NCBI GenBank assembly: GCA_016490735.1 | Contig: JAEMWC010000262.1 | Coordinates: forward strand, 842,501-906,500 | DNA length: 64,000 nt | Direction: 5' to 3' | Origin: Pachyseris speciosa | Taxonomy: Eukaryota > Cnidaria > Anthozoa > Scleractinia > Pachyseridae | Shown: one piece after another, positions 11,801 through 24,270 of the stretch | Layout of the letters: each line of letters starts with the position of its first letter | Position numbering within the stretch: the first letter of the stretch is position 1 | Notes under the pieces: generated by a model | What the model was told of the DNA's origin: nothing | The model's database searches: none | What the model saw: the letters and a program-made list of their open reading frames with translations, nothing else | Translations under genes and position numbers: made by a program

Positions 11801-14800
11801 GAAACAGCTTACTCTTTTAACTCTTAATTTTGCCCTTGAACATCGTTAACTCAAATTTTCGGTGTTGCTCACGAACAGAAGTTGTTGGTAGTAGCCAAAA
11901 GCTATCTTCAAATAAAAACAACCTTCTTTAATATTTTAGTCTATTTCTCAGCCGACAGCAAGCTTTTTAAGCACTGAGTTAGAATCAAATCCGATCCTGC
12001 TTTATGCCGTTCTCAACCAAAACACCCTCTTCAACACTTTACTTGTATCGGCCAAAGCCTTCCCGAAAGAATTAAGAATCAACCAAGAAACCTGTGCGCT
12101 CTCTTCATTTCGGAGGAACCAAGAAACCAAGAAACCTGTGCGAGACTCAAAATACGCCGCTTACTTTAACGTTAACGTTTGCAATGCCCTAGGCCGAACC
12201 CTATCCCTAGCTCTAACCCTAACCCTAGCTCTAACCCTAACCCTAACTGTAACCCTAGCCCTAATTTTAACCCTAACTCTAAACTTAACAATAACCCTAA
12301 ATCTTTTGAGTGCTGTTTTCAAGTCGGACAAAATCTACGCGCGCTGGCTTAAGGTTAACCAAGGTTGCTGTGTGCTGTTTTTAAGTCAACCCAGAATGTT
12401 GCGCACTGTTTTCCAGCTAAGGAAGCTTCTTGAGCACTATCAGTAAGCAAAACACTGGTAATAAGTGCTGCATTTAAAAAAGTCGACCATTTCCAAGTCG
12501 GATGGGCATCTTGTGGGCTGTTTATGAGTTAAAAAGGCACATCGCGCATAAAGAATACCCTTGGGCATTACTTCATGCATGTTAATAAGGCAGACATATG
12601 AAGGGCTGAGGGCATAAACTGCCTATGTGTAGTTTTAGGTGTTTTTTTTGCATACGTTATTTCTCGAAAACGAAAACGAAATCGGTGAAAAAAAATACGG
12701 GACAATGTTTTGAATCAAAATGCAGTTCACATGCAAAAATTCGGACAAATCCAAGCGAACTAAAAAAACGGCCGAAAATTACACATAGGCAGTTTATGCC
12801 CTCAGCCCTTCATATGTCTGCCTTATTAACATGCATGAAGCAATGCCCAAGGGTATTCTTTATTTCTTTATTTGAAAACTTAGCGTCAAATGCTCGTAAC
12901 TGAAGGGTAAAACTGAAACTGGACATGAAATGATTGATAGGTAGAAAGGATTGTTCCATAGTGTGACGTAGACTAAAAGTTTTGGCGGTTAAAACATTGG
13001 TACTTACGCAACGTGTCTGCCGAATCCGCGCTAGCTTGTTTGGTTTAATCGAATTATGTCAATTTGCCTGTTCGCTCGGTGATCGAAGGACATCATGAAG
13101 TCTTGAGATCCATAAGTCTAACACGGCTGAAAGAAGCCAGTCGTGTTTTCTCTGCTTGCCAAACCATGAAGAGAGAGATTAATTTGACTCTCCGGTTTGG
13201 GAGTAGAGATTAAGAGCCGGGCAGAAAAAAAAACTCTGAAAACATCTCTCGTCTCAAAAGCGGGTCGGTTTTGCTAGTCTTGGTCCATTTCTGAAAGGTT
13301 GCCGTGCTAGAATTTGCGAAAAGGAGAGGTGTTTTTGGAGTTAGGGGCAAAAAAACTGGCCGATGTTTGCAGAATGTCTTTCGCTCGCGGAGGGCATAAC
13401 ACTCCCACAATTCATTGCGGCCGAAGTGGGCGCTGTCTCGCGGGCCATCGAAGCTGTGAAACAGTTCGTCAAAATTCGGAAACATTACGGAGAATTCATC
13501 CGAGAGAGGGAAGTCAGCATGACGACAAGTCCGTCCGTTTTCGATGACTATCTTGAAAACAATCCGGGGAAAAGTTGCATGGGCGCGCGTGGAAAATATT
13601 ACTCGTGGTCGGTCGTCGAGTTGTTAGGTAAACACAGGGAGACATGCTGCCGAATTTCAACATATAAATCAGTTTTGCGTCGATCAACTCGGTTATTTTG
13701 ATTTTATGGAGGCTTGTAAACATCAGCAAAACGTATTTTCAAGCGAGATAAACACCAGCAAAAACGTATTTGCACGCGAGACATTTTCACAAGTCGTTGT
13801 GTTACGCATCAGACGATACGGATTAAATTTCACATCTTATGCAAATAGAAGCCAACAAAACTAGTTAAGTATTTTGTTCCAGTTTTTTCACTGTCATCAT
13901 TTACGTTGATTTGTGATACGAATTTCATTCCACTGGTTCCATTTGACGACGAAAATGAACCCTTCAAAATCGTTTCAATAATGACCAAAGCACGCGAAGC
14001 GCCAGTCAAATCTCTGTTTCGAAGCGGAAACCGACGGGAAACAGCTTACTCTTTTAACTCTTAATTTTGCCCTTGAACATCGTTAACTCAAATTTTCGGT
14101 GTTGCTCACGAACAGAAGTTGTTGGTAGTAGCCAAAAGCTATCTTCAAATAAAAACAACCTTCTTTAATATTTTAGTCTATTTCTCAGCCGACAGCAAGC
14201 TTTTTAAGCACTGAGTTAGAATCAAATCCGATCCTGCTTTATGCCGTTCTCAACCAAAACACCCTCTTCAACACTTTACTTGTATCGGCCAAAGCCTTCC
14301 CGAAAGAATTAAGAATCAACCAAGAAACCTGTGCGCTCTCTTCATTTCGGAGGAACCAAGAAACCAAGAAACCTGTGCGAGACTCAAAATACGCCGCTTA
14401 CTTTAACGTTAACGTTTGCAATGCCCTAGGCCGAACCCTATCCCTAGCTCTAACCCTAACCCTAGCTCTAACCCTAACCCTAACTGTAACCCTAGCCCTA
14501 ATTTTAACCCTAACTCTAAACTTAACAATAACCCTAAATCTTTTGAGTGCTGTTTTCAAGTCGGACAAAATCTACGCGCGCTGGCTTAAGGTTAACCAAG
14601 GTTGCTGTGTGCTGTTTTTAAGTCAACCCAGAATGTTGCGCACTGTTTTCCAGCTAAGGAAGCTTCTTGAGCACTATCAGTAAGCAAAACACTGGTAATA
14701 AGTGCTGCATTTAAAAAAGTCGACCATTTCCAAGTCGGATGGGCATCTTGTGGGCTGTTTATGAGTTAAAAAGGCACATCGCGCATAAAGAATACCCTTG

Positions 14801-17800
14801 GGCATTACTTCATGCATGTTAATAAGGCAGACATATGAAGGGCTGAGGGCATAAACTGCCTATGTGTAGTTTTAGGTGTTTTTTTTGCATACGTTATTTC
14901 TCGAAAACGAAAACGAAATCGGTGAAAAAAAATACGGGACAATGTTTTTGAATCAAAATGCAGTTCACATGCAAAAATTCGGACAAATCCAAGCGAACTA
15001 AAAAAACGGCCGAAAATTACACATAGGCAGTTTATGCCCTCAGCCCTTCAATTTTTAAGTTAGCCTAACTTTTTCCAGTTGCAATCCATTTCCTTCCTGT
15101 CATCTGTATCCACAATGACAGGCAATGGCAAATACAGCACTAGTGTACCGTAGTTTCAATGCATGCACACAACAATTACCACATAACAAAACTATACATT
15201 TTTTTGAAGGTTCTATTGAGTTGCAAATACATGTCTGAGCTTTCAAAATTATGCAACAGTGCGCCTTCAACTTTAAAAAGTCTCCTCTTAAAAGGGTGGG
15301 GATAGTAATTCAAAAGGAGGGAAATTGGCAAAAGTGAAATGTTAATGTCACTGAATGTGTTGTTCCACAGAATACCCACATCTGTTACATGGAAGGTAGT
15401 TCAGCCAAGTTAGACATTCGTATGGAAACAAGCAAAGGATGCAAACATTTATTAAATCTCGAGACTTAAGGGAACTACATGTACATGTACATGTATATCT
15501 TTGTAATATTAACAGGTTTGGCTGTCAATTTTGGCCAGTCCACTAATTTTAAGGTGCTCTTGCTAATTTGATAAAATCACATTTAATAAAATTAATGTTT
15601 GTTAGCTGACTGCTGCCAAAATGTGAAATTACCACAACAAAGGTTTATGCTCCCATCTCTCTGGGATTCCAGTGTTATTTCATAGTATCCTTCACAAAAA
15701 CCTTTTAGCTATTGAGACTACCCTCCACCTAAGTACATGTATGAATATTTTCTGGCATTGCTCATTCAATATGAATAACTATAACTACTTACGATGTGAA
15801 TGCGGGTCAAACTTTCCAGCTAAATATCCTACCACTTCACTGGTTGTCAAATGGCAGTGGTAGTCCTGCAAGTTAAATTAACCATTGAATTTCATCAAAA
15901 TTTATCTAGTTGTCCCAAGTTGATAAGTGTCCACTGCTGGCTTCTTGTCACATCAAACAGCCCCAGAATTAGATTCAGGCTTGCCACACTCATTATGACA
16001 GAAAAACTTCCCTAACATTTCCCTGACTTTCACAGACCACAAACTAATTTTCACTGACCATCCAAGACAAATCATTGGACAATGACGCCAGCAATAAAGC
16101 CTCAGAAGATTAACTCCTTTGCAGGAACGTTTTAAAATGACATTATCATTATTGATAAAGAATCTTCTTTCCAAACCTACATTGTAAGGGCTAGCCAAAA
16201 GTACGGTAAAATCCCCTGACTTTTCTGAACCATGAAAAAAAAAAACTATTTGCCTGACTGTTGTGACCCTGAGGATAATTTGTAGATACTCACCATAAGC
16301 AACAAACAGTTTGTAGAAATATCAACTGAAAATGGCTGCATTTTTCCCGTGGCACTGAAATTCACCAGCTCAACCAGGGTATGAGGGTCGCTATAAATTA
16401 AACAGAGAAAAATCCATGAATTCATTACTTTAATTTATTTTTTATTGTTTTCAAAGCAATCATTATGGAAATACACTCCAAAAAATGGGTGCTTCAAGTT
16501 TCCATGTTTTGAAGAACTTGCGTGTTATTTAAACTTGCTTTTTTAACAAACAAATCCATTTAAATCAGCTCTTCTGGATTGGACTTTCCTGATAAAATAA
16601 ATGGCTAAAATAATAAACAAAACTGAAAAAGATAAATTGTAAATGCCATTACCATAAAGCTTTGGCTCTTACCTATCTGGGGCCACCAATGTGTATTTGA
16701 TTGACTGACGAGTCCTAACAGCTGGCCGCTTTCTACCCCCTGACCCAGGTGGAGATGACAATGGACTGGGCATCTCTAAAAAGGTAAATGTTTATGTGAA
16801 TCAGTGATTCAAAGATCACAACCTTTTACCAATGTTACAAAATTATATTTCCTCACTTAAAAAATAATGTGACCTACCTGTTCATCCAAGAGGGTTTGCG
16901 CACGTTTGTTGTAAACTGTTTTAATTTAACGGTCTCTATTGTTCATTCTTGCGATCTGATTGGTTTACCAGATTCTCCCACTGAGTTCCAGTGGCATTAA
17001 GTGGCGTGACACAATAACTCATAACAGCGAAATGAGAATCGATTTATTTTTCTATATTGCTGTTATTTATTTGAATCTTTTGGGGCCTAAAAGACATCAG
17101 TTCCTCCGGAAACACGGCAAATACGTATGGTTCATCATGTAAAACTTTCAGCGACTGAGGAAGCGAGGGAAGTTGATTGTTTTGTTTGCATTTTCTAGTA
17201 TGGCTAACTAAAACCCGACACGATAAAGGATTCCATGTTTTGCCAGGATAATTACAAAACAAATTCAAGGAGACAACAGCCTGACCATGGAAGACAATAT
17301 TCCAACAAGCTTTAGACAGAATTACCTTAACATGTAGGTTGACCCCAAACTAAACGGATTTTTAACAAGAGCCTGCCAACAAATAATTTCGCGTTACACG
17401 GAGTTCAACAACGCCACCCGCCTACAAGCTCTTTTCCTCACCGCTATGACAACTCTTGTTGAAAATATTGATGCAAATGAAGAGAGAGGATGTTAAGGAA
17501 ACCACAATGACAAAAAAAATAACAATACTTGGGGAAATAAACAGGATGAACGAGGATTATTTTTGCAAAATAGCGCTTACTGGCGATTTGCTTATTTTCT
17601 GTCTGTGCGAAATTCAGCGCGGGCCGCAATGCGTCTTGGATGAACATGGGTCTTTAAATAATTTAGTTTCTTTACAAATCTCAAACAACTGCAGTAAAAT
17701 GTTACTTAAATACTGAGCAGAAACAGTATTGTGTGTTTTATTGTATATTTGTTTAAAAACAAACCAACAGGGCCACATAAAGTGTAGTTCGTGAGCAGGA

Positions 17801-20800
17801 AGAGGAGGGAATAATTACAAAATATCATGTCCCAAAAGGGGGGAGGCTTATTAGAGAGGAGGGGTTTATTACAAAAACTGACTCCCAAACGAAATAGAGA
17901 GGGGGGCTTAATAGAGCTTTTATGGTAAATTTGTAAAATTCATTAATAATTCATAAGAGTTATGACCAATCTAGGGGTAGTATTTGAGGTACATGATTGT
18001 ATACCTCTCTAAACCCCAATACAAATCAACTACTGCATTAACTTTCAAAAAAGAGTCCTTTGACATAGATCTCTACTGATTAACATGACAAACACAATCT
18101 ATTGTTTTATTTTCACCAGTAAGAATAATAACCCAACCTTTATGCGCTTTAAAATGCCCACAGAAGTTTCCCACTCATATTATTTTTATATCTATTACTT
18201 AAATATGAAAATAAGATGAATAACTACCGCGGTATTTCCACAGTGAAAATAAAGAGCAAAATGTTTATGTTAAATATGAGATTAATAAGGTTACAACTTA
18301 CTGCAGAATTATTGAAAATTGTAAGGCCTCTTACCAATGGGACTTCTGAGTGATCCTGAAGGCTTTGACTGATGTGGTGCAGCAGCCAGTGCGGTGGGGG
18401 AGAAAGGTGAAGGAGACTTCTGTGGGGGTGGGGGTGGCGGGTGAATGTAGCCAATGTTTGGTTTTCGTCTGCAAAGAAAATGGCAACAAAGCTCATGAAC
18501 CCTACATCCTTTGCATTTTAAGCTCCACAGACCATTAATCTGTTATTAAAGTATTTAAGCAATTTGTTCTTTCCCTCAGAGAGTCTTGATTCATGTAACA
18601 AGCTGTTGAAATGTTGGAAGTCTTGGTCAATTTTTAGGGGATGGCGATTGTACAAATTACAGTTACCTGCTGAGAACAATAATTGAAGGGCTTGGTGGAA
18701 AACTATGCTAAGGGTGTTTTTTATTTTGCTCAAAAATTGCGGTTCTTTGCATATAGGCTTGTTTTTACATGTATGTGGTAAACATTGCGCTGTATTTTTT
18801 TCTGCTGCTTTGTGCTTAGTCTTCAAGAAAAAATGGGCCAAAAAATGCGTTCACCCAAAAATCCACTTAGCATAGTTTTCCACCAAGCCCTTCAATTCTA
18901 TGCACAGTGTCGAATACATGTACATCAGTCTGTAGGTAGCTGATTAAGTAGTTCTTTTCAGTAGTAGTGTCATTTAATGATTTTATACTCATTGGTATTT
19001 TTATCTTGAAAGTTGGAAATGTGTCCTTCAGCTTTCTTAGAAGGTAAAGATAATAATGTGATAGTTGTTAACTGTAGTGGTCTCAGGGCTCAACATATAT
19101 CTGAACTTATACTACGCTCAAAAAATTACTCAATTCTGATAAATCAAGAGCAGTACAACATTATTTATTAAGCTTCCATGGCAACAGTGTGTGAGCGCAG
19201 CCAAACATGGCAAATTTGGATGTTTTGACAGGTGAAACAAGAAAAAAAGGCACATAAACTGAACTTGTGATTCTCTGGAATGATCTTTTGATGTAATTTA
19301 GTAGTAAGAATACTTGTTACATGTACATTTACAAATTGCATGAGCTCATACAAAGCTCATGCAATTTGTAGTTTTGTTGAGCAAACTATAAAATAATAAA
19401 TTAAAAAATCGCACGGCCTTTAATACTGTATAACCTATTACATATGAATTGAACTCAATGCCATACAGTTTCCTATACTAATGATGGGCAATTTTACAAG
19501 TGTCTCACCCTCGTCCTGATGGAGTTGAATGTGAAGCTTTAGCTGGCCGTTTCATCTCCCCTGGCCAAGAACTGCTTGCGGCTGTACTTGAACCTGAAAC
19601 CTTCTGACTTGCGCTCTTTGGAGTTGTAGTCGGCTGTGCAGTTGAAAGAGGTGGTGACTGAAAACTGGTGGAAGCTGCTGAGGATGAGGATGATGAAGCA
19701 ACAGCCTTCTTGTCTCCATGGCTGGTAGATGTCTTACTGGGTGGTGATTTGTGAGATGAGAGTGGTGTGGACTGGCCTGATGGAGGAGATAACTGTTTGT
19801 GTGATGCTGATGGAGTTTCCTGGCTTGATGACACCTTTGTGAATGAATAACACAAACTTACTTTTGCACATTTTAGTGTCATTCGTATCTCAGTGCGTCC
19901 ACAAAGCTAAAAAAATCCAACTGAGTATTAAAGATGGTGTGTTTAGGGAATGAACACTGAAGCTTGACAGACAAGCATTTGAATTTGATAGAATGTTATG
20001 CTCGACCTTAAAAAGCTGACTAAATTGTCTTCCTGGGGTCCGATTCACGAAGCCCTCTTAAGTTAACATGTATCCTAAGTATTGTTTTCCCACAATAGCC
20101 CACTGTTAGAAAACAATCCTTTGGATACCTTAACTTGGGAGGGCTTTGTGAATCTGGTCCCAGGAATAAAAAAAAGTTTGAAATTCTAAAAAGTTACATG
20201 GTATGTTGTAGCCAAATCTCTTTCAAAGTTGGCAGCACAAAAAAGTGTGACAGCCATTACACTTAGACCATGTTTTTTGTGTTATGTGGTCATGTACAGT
20301 GTTTACTAATAGACAGTACTTTAATTCATTTGCCTGTTTTCTTTACTTTGCCTCTTCCCCGCTTTGCACAGTTATTCAAAAGTACACTGAAATACGTTGT
20401 ACATGTACATTGTTTATCTTATCATACTGACTTACCGGTGGATTTTGTTTCCTGAACCAGGTTGTCTTGAATTGATCCAGTTTTTTACCTTTGTACTTCA
20501 CCTGTAATTAAGAAAGATAACAAAAGTTTTACATTCTGTGTTTCTTTATACATTAAAGTGAAGAGCCAAAGTATAATAGATTTGACAGCAATGTTTATTT
20601 TGAAATTAGGATCTTGATTTCTGAATATTTTAAAGAAAAATCATTTGATCCACTTTTTTGAGTAATTGTTGTAGACGGAAGGGTGACTTGGATTCAGGGA
20701 GAATTGTACATGCTTTTGCTGCACTAAACTCCACATAAGCCTTCCTGAACTTGGAATTCTCTGGGACCTCACCCAATTACCAGTATCCTTTGCATACTGC

Positions 20801-23800
20801 AAGTTCCTACTAACTTTTATTATTACTAACTAAAGGGTTGTGGGACAAAACCAAAACAAGTACAGGTGTACAACTACTTACATACACAGGAACACCACTC
20901 TTAAATGTCTCAAGAAACTTATTATAAGTATTTTGCCAGGTAAATGGCAGGTACAATGTACCATTCACTGCTCCTGCATTGTTCAATTTCTTTTATAAAA
21001 AAAAGAAAAAGAAAACATTACCAACAGTTGTAGCAACTTTTTTTTTATTGTTTTTACCATGGGACATATGGATCAAACATGGTTACACCAAAGGCCACTA
21101 CCAGTCAAATTATTAACAAAGAAAAAAACTTTTAAATTGAACAGAACATCTTGGGCCAAGCAGGAAAAGAGCTCTTGATCAGATGGATTGTAGCACAAGG
21201 TGGTTACTTTTGGGAAAACAATACCTAGCTATTACCAAAAGCCCTAGATCTGATAATTACACTACATCTCCCAGCTCTGTGATAGGTCCCTATCATAGAC
21301 TGCCAGCAGTCCCTCTTTGTTTCCTTCGTTGATCTTGTAAGCAAACGCGAAGCCCGAGTGAGCGGAAATTGGGGTGAGCAGAAGTCAAGTCGAGCAAGTG
21401 GAAAGAAGGAGGGACTGCAGACTTTTCTCTTTACGACGCATTTAGTAAGATAACTCAGCCATGAAAAGCTCCACCCCTTTTTGTCACATGGGCCAAAAGT
21501 AAACTTTTGCACTTTTGAGAATTTTCGAGGGATTATTTTGGTCTCTGTGGAAAGCTAGAAACCTCTAGTTTTAAGATTTTCTAATTACCACTCAAAAAAT
21601 AATTTCAATAAGTTGAATTCCATTTTTCCGTCAATGAATTATAAAATAGCGCTATGATGTTATCCGTTTTCCTGTCATCGCAAATAAGATAATACTGAAT
21701 TTGTCTTGCCAGAAAAAATATACTTAAGACTTACATGTACAGTTGTAACTCAAATTTTATTTGTATTCTTACAATAATTTTGGTCTCGATGGAAAGCTAA
21801 ATCCTTGCAGTTTTGATTTTTGCATTTGCTTGGGTGAAACTGTTCACACAACATGGAAAAAAACTTCCGTGTACAGGTAAAACAGTGGCTTGAGTGACCG
21901 CCGTCCCACAGAATAAACAAACAATAACACTCTGTCTTCAAAAAATTCTAACTCTCATTAGTTTCGTTGTAAAGCAATAATTTTGGTCTCAATGGAAAGC
22001 TTGAAAAGTGTAGTTTTTAGATTTTGTTATTGATGCTCACGAAATCTGTTCAAGAAGTTCAAATCGGTTTCTGTTAATGAATGAAAAGTTCCAACTCGTG
22101 TTCTATTTGTATTCTTGCAATAATTTTGGTCTCTGTGGAAAGCTAAAGCCTTGTAGTTTCTGTTTTTTGAATTCCACTTGGACAAAAATGTTTGCAGAAC
22201 ATGGGAAAAAATTTTTCAGGTACGAGTAAAACAGCGCTTTGAGTGACCGCCGTCCCACAGAATAGACAAACACTGACACTCAGTTTTCGAAAAATTCTAA
22301 CTCTTGTTAGTTTCGTTGTAAAGTGATAATTTTGGTCTCTATGGAAAGCTAGATACCTGTAGTTTTTAGATTTTGTTTACATTGACGCTCATGAAATCCG
22401 TTAATAAGTTGACTATCGGTTTTCCGTCAAGGAATGAAATTGCGCTCTCATGTTGTCCCTTTTCCAGTCAATGCAATATTTGTGTCCCCGAAAAAATAAT
22501 AACTCGTGTTCTATTTGTATTCTTATAATAATTTTGGTCTCTATGGAAAGCTAATTAAAAACTTTGTGGTTTCTGTTTTTTGAATTCCACTTGGATGAAA
22601 ATGTTCACAGAACATGAAATAATTTTTTTTGTGCACACCATTGCTGTCTGCTGTGTTTCGTTTTGTCTGTCAACAGGTTGCCAATGACTTATGCTAATCA
22701 AATTCTTCTGACAGCGTACATTGTCTGATTAGCCAATCGAATGCGTTTCAAACAGAAAAGGCTGCAGTTCCTCTATCTTTCCACTCGCTTGCGCTGACTT
22801 CCACTCGTCCCAATTTCCACTTGCTCGTGCTTCGCGCTCGCCCACAGGATCGACAAAGGAAAGAAAGAGGGACTGCTCGCAGTCTATCCCAGGCCTATTA
22901 CTGCTTTCACGCTAGCAATTATAGTTGCTTTAATGCCCAATACTAGTTTATAACAGAACTAAAGAAAAGCGTGCACTCTGATTGGTCAATTAATCATTTA
23001 CTATTTGCCCATGGGTGAATGCTGCTGATGATAGCTGATGTGTGCGTTGTTTATGAACTAAAATTTTACAAAATTTGTATTGTTTCAATTGTCATAGTGT
23101 CTAGTATGTACCGAAGTATTAAGCTGTCGCAATTTCTGTGAATGAAGTTGTGCACACCTGTTTTTCTTGGTCATGTAAGTTAGTGTTATAAAATGGGACT
23201 ATGATGCTTATGTTATGTTATATAACAAAAATGGTAAACGTATCAGTGTGCATTATTGAGTTATCGATGCATTTGGGAGATATGCTAAGCACTCAAGAAG
23301 CTAGAGTCACTCTCAGCTACACCTCGAGCGACTCTTACAATTCTCTTGTGCTTAGCAAATCCCTGTATGTATCCATAACTCAATAGTGCATGCCGATCCA
23401 TTTACCATTTTGTTAAACATGTATCAGGCTTCACATCATACAGTGTATTGCTGATGCACGTAATTAGCTATGGATTGGAATGAATGACTGATAATTCCTA
23501 TCAATGATCATGAGCCACTCACAGATGCCCATCCACAACCTGACTTCTTGGAAGGGTTGACAAGCTTCTTGCAGTAAATTGCCCAGGCAGATGGTGAGTT
23601 AAATACTTGATCAGCCTCAGGCCATCTTATTCTGCCATCAGGTAAGAGATCAGCTACAAACTTTTGACCCTAAAAAGTAAATAACAATTTGTATTAATTT
23701 ATTAATTAATAATCAATAATTGAAGACTATTCTCTAAAAGGGGAATATACAGTGTATATTACCATTTGGCCTTAAAATCCAAATCTCTCTGAACTCTCTC

Positions 23801-24265
23801 TACTTACTACCCTACTACTCTACTCTACTCTACTCTGACATACAGGGCTTATTTATAAACATGTCAGATTTGCTGAATCCAGACCTTCAAATCACAGAAT
23901 TTCATTCCTGACACCATTGTAAGCCTGCATGCCAAAGTAGAGAGCATACAGTAGATTGGTTTGTATTAATTTTTAAGGCCACATGTTGAGGTACACTCCT
24001 TTTGTGGGAACTCTTGTTAACCGGTAGTTGTATTACAACTTACCAAATAATCTATGGATAGACATTTTTCTCCAGGGTCCATTACACCATCATCAAGCAG
24101 CATACCTAGAGTCACCCCACGCCCTGTTAACACTGATCGTGGCTTCCTCCGTCCTTTTGGTTTTGCATTGACAGGTTTGTCAGTTTCATCTTCTTCCTCA
24201 TCATCTTCATCTTCATCCACTTTCATTTCTTCGTCTTCCTCAACATCGTCAATGTCATCTTCCAT
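5886..24265 (-). CDS. MPND: MPN domain-containing protein (RAMA + JAMM/MPN), spliced
   Basis: Thirteen coding exons assembled from splice signals, phase and family similarity: 24265-24044, 23669-23523, 20501-20436, 19834-19509, 18468-18335, 16775-16673, 16390-16294, 15865-15793, 9660-9584, 8823-8655, 7209-7049, 6537-6445, 5963-5886. They total 1746 nt, 581 codons plus stop, with every junction in phase. Residues 1-40 are very acidic; about 48-145 form a RAMA domain (VTLGMLLDDGVMDPG, SAWAIYCKKLVNP, KKSGCGWAS); 146-298 are a Ser-rich then Pro-rich linker; 299-332 are basic; 333-581 are the MPN domain. The JAMM zinc residues are present: Glu375 in SEVVGYLAG, then His432, His434, Ser442 and Asp445 in HSHPSYQPDPSLQD. 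Family knowledge: JAMM proteins are zinc isopeptidases, and MPND has been linked to adenine-methylated DNA through its RAMA domain. The human protein is about 470 residues, so the linker is longer here. The start may lie in an upstream exon (see 26181-26187). Confidence 0.93.
7663..7841. mobile_element. Palindromic MITE-like element in an MPND intron
   Basis: Inverted arms begin with AATAAACCCCTTTCTGGC and end with a complementary GCTGAAAGGGCTTATTT. A second matched pair lies inside (GATAGATTGTCC / GGACAATCTATG). No coding capacity. The structure suggests a small non-autonomous DNA transposon. Confidence 0.6.
10060..10352 (+). mobile_element. 3' end of a LINE-like retroelement with a TTGTA microsatellite tail
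   Basis: The segment containing ATAAGGACGATAAACCGTAG recurs in diverged form at about 44045-44160, so it is a dispersed repeat. It ends in AATAAAGAATATTGTA followed by five to six TTGTA units (10320-10352). A short pentamer tail of this kind is typical of CR1/L2-like retroelement 3' ends. No RT sequence is visible here. Confidence 0.5.
12196..12300 (+). repeat. Degenerate telomere-like CCCTAA tract, copy 1
   Basis: About 105 bp of imperfect CCCTAA/CTCTAACCCTAA units, the C-rich strand of the TTAGGG repeat, inside the first body of the duplicated element. Variant units (CCCTAG, CTCTAA, ACTGTA) show that it is not a fresh telomeric addition. Confidence 0.85.
14433..14537 (+). repeat. Degenerate telomere-like CCCTAA tract, copy 2
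   Basis: The same variant order as at 12196-12300, shifted by exactly the 2237-bp period. It was therefore copied with the body and did not arise separately. Confidence 0.85.
18685..18893. mobile_element. MITE of the GAAGGGCT family
   Basis: A 209-bp non-coding element with inverted repeats of about 30 bp, starting GAAGGGCTTGGTGGAAAACT and ending in its complement, flanked by AATT on both sides. The outer 8 bases match the hairpin modules at 10362 and 47561 but the interior differs, so it is another subfamily. It lies in the MPND intron between 18469 and 19508. Confidence 0.8.
19331..19369. repeat. Perfect 16-bp inverted repeat with 7-nt loop
   Basis: ACAAATTGCATGAGCT is followed by CATACAA and then by the exact complement of the first arm. 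It is downstream of MPND exon 4 in transcript orientation. Function unknown; it could be a transposon remnant. Confidence 0.75.
20030..20166. mobile_element. 137-bp palindromic MITE
   Basis: Arms of about 55 bp run inward from TTCCTGGGGTCCGATTCACG and its near-complement ending TCTGGTCCCAGGAA, with internal matching blocks (GTATCC / GGATAC, TTGTTTTC / GAAAACAA). Non-coding, in the MPND intron between exons 3 and 4. Confidence 0.7.
21296..22888. mobile_element. Non-autonomous element with long inverted ends and internal repeated motif
   Basis: The ends are inverted copies of roughly 100 bp: AGACTGCCAGCAGTCCCTCT at the left and the complement of AGGGACTGCTCGCAGTCT at the right. Between them a motif close to TTTTGGTCTCTATGGAAAGC occurs six times in direct orientation (near 21537, 21779, 21982, 22125, 22332, 22531), spaced about 140-240 bp, with companion blocks between copies. 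No transposase frame is visible. It lies in the MPND intron between exons 2 and 3. Confidence 0.65.
23223..23416. mobile_element. Palindromic MITE of about 195 bp
   Basis: Left arm AACAAAAATGGTAAACG with TATTGAGTTAT and ATGCTAAGCAC further in; the right arm carries the complements (GTGCTTAGCA, ATAACTCAATA, TTTACCATTTTGTT). Non-coding. Confidence 0.65.
23805..23838. repeat. CTACT pentamer microsatellite
   Basis: A short run of CTACT units with slight interruptions upstream of MPND exon 2 in transcript orientation. Confidence 0.6.
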
Positions 24266-24270
24266 TTTCT

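Larger units (their letters stand above)
10362..15049. mobile_element. GAAGGGCT-family element: 2.24-kb tandem duplication with three hairpin modules
   Basis: Three nearly identical palindromic modules of about 212 bp (10362-10573, 12600-12811, 14837-15049) each start GAAGGGCTGAGGGCATAAAC and end with its complement. They separate two nearly identical bodies (10574-12599, 12812-14836), giving a period of 2237-2238 bp with only a few indels. Each body has subterminal inverted repeats of about 50 bp next to the modules (CATATGTCTGCC ... GGCAGACATATG). The outer ends are flanked by AATT, the inner junctions by ATATG. The body matches the left arm of the foldback at 47561-50151. Its reading frames (for example 11126-11464) show no recognisable domain. 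It lies in MPND intron 8. Confidence 0.75.

Noticed and set aside
12138..12446. Leu/Thr-rich 102-codon frame as a protein
   Set aside because: It is the translation of the telomere-like CCCTAA tract.
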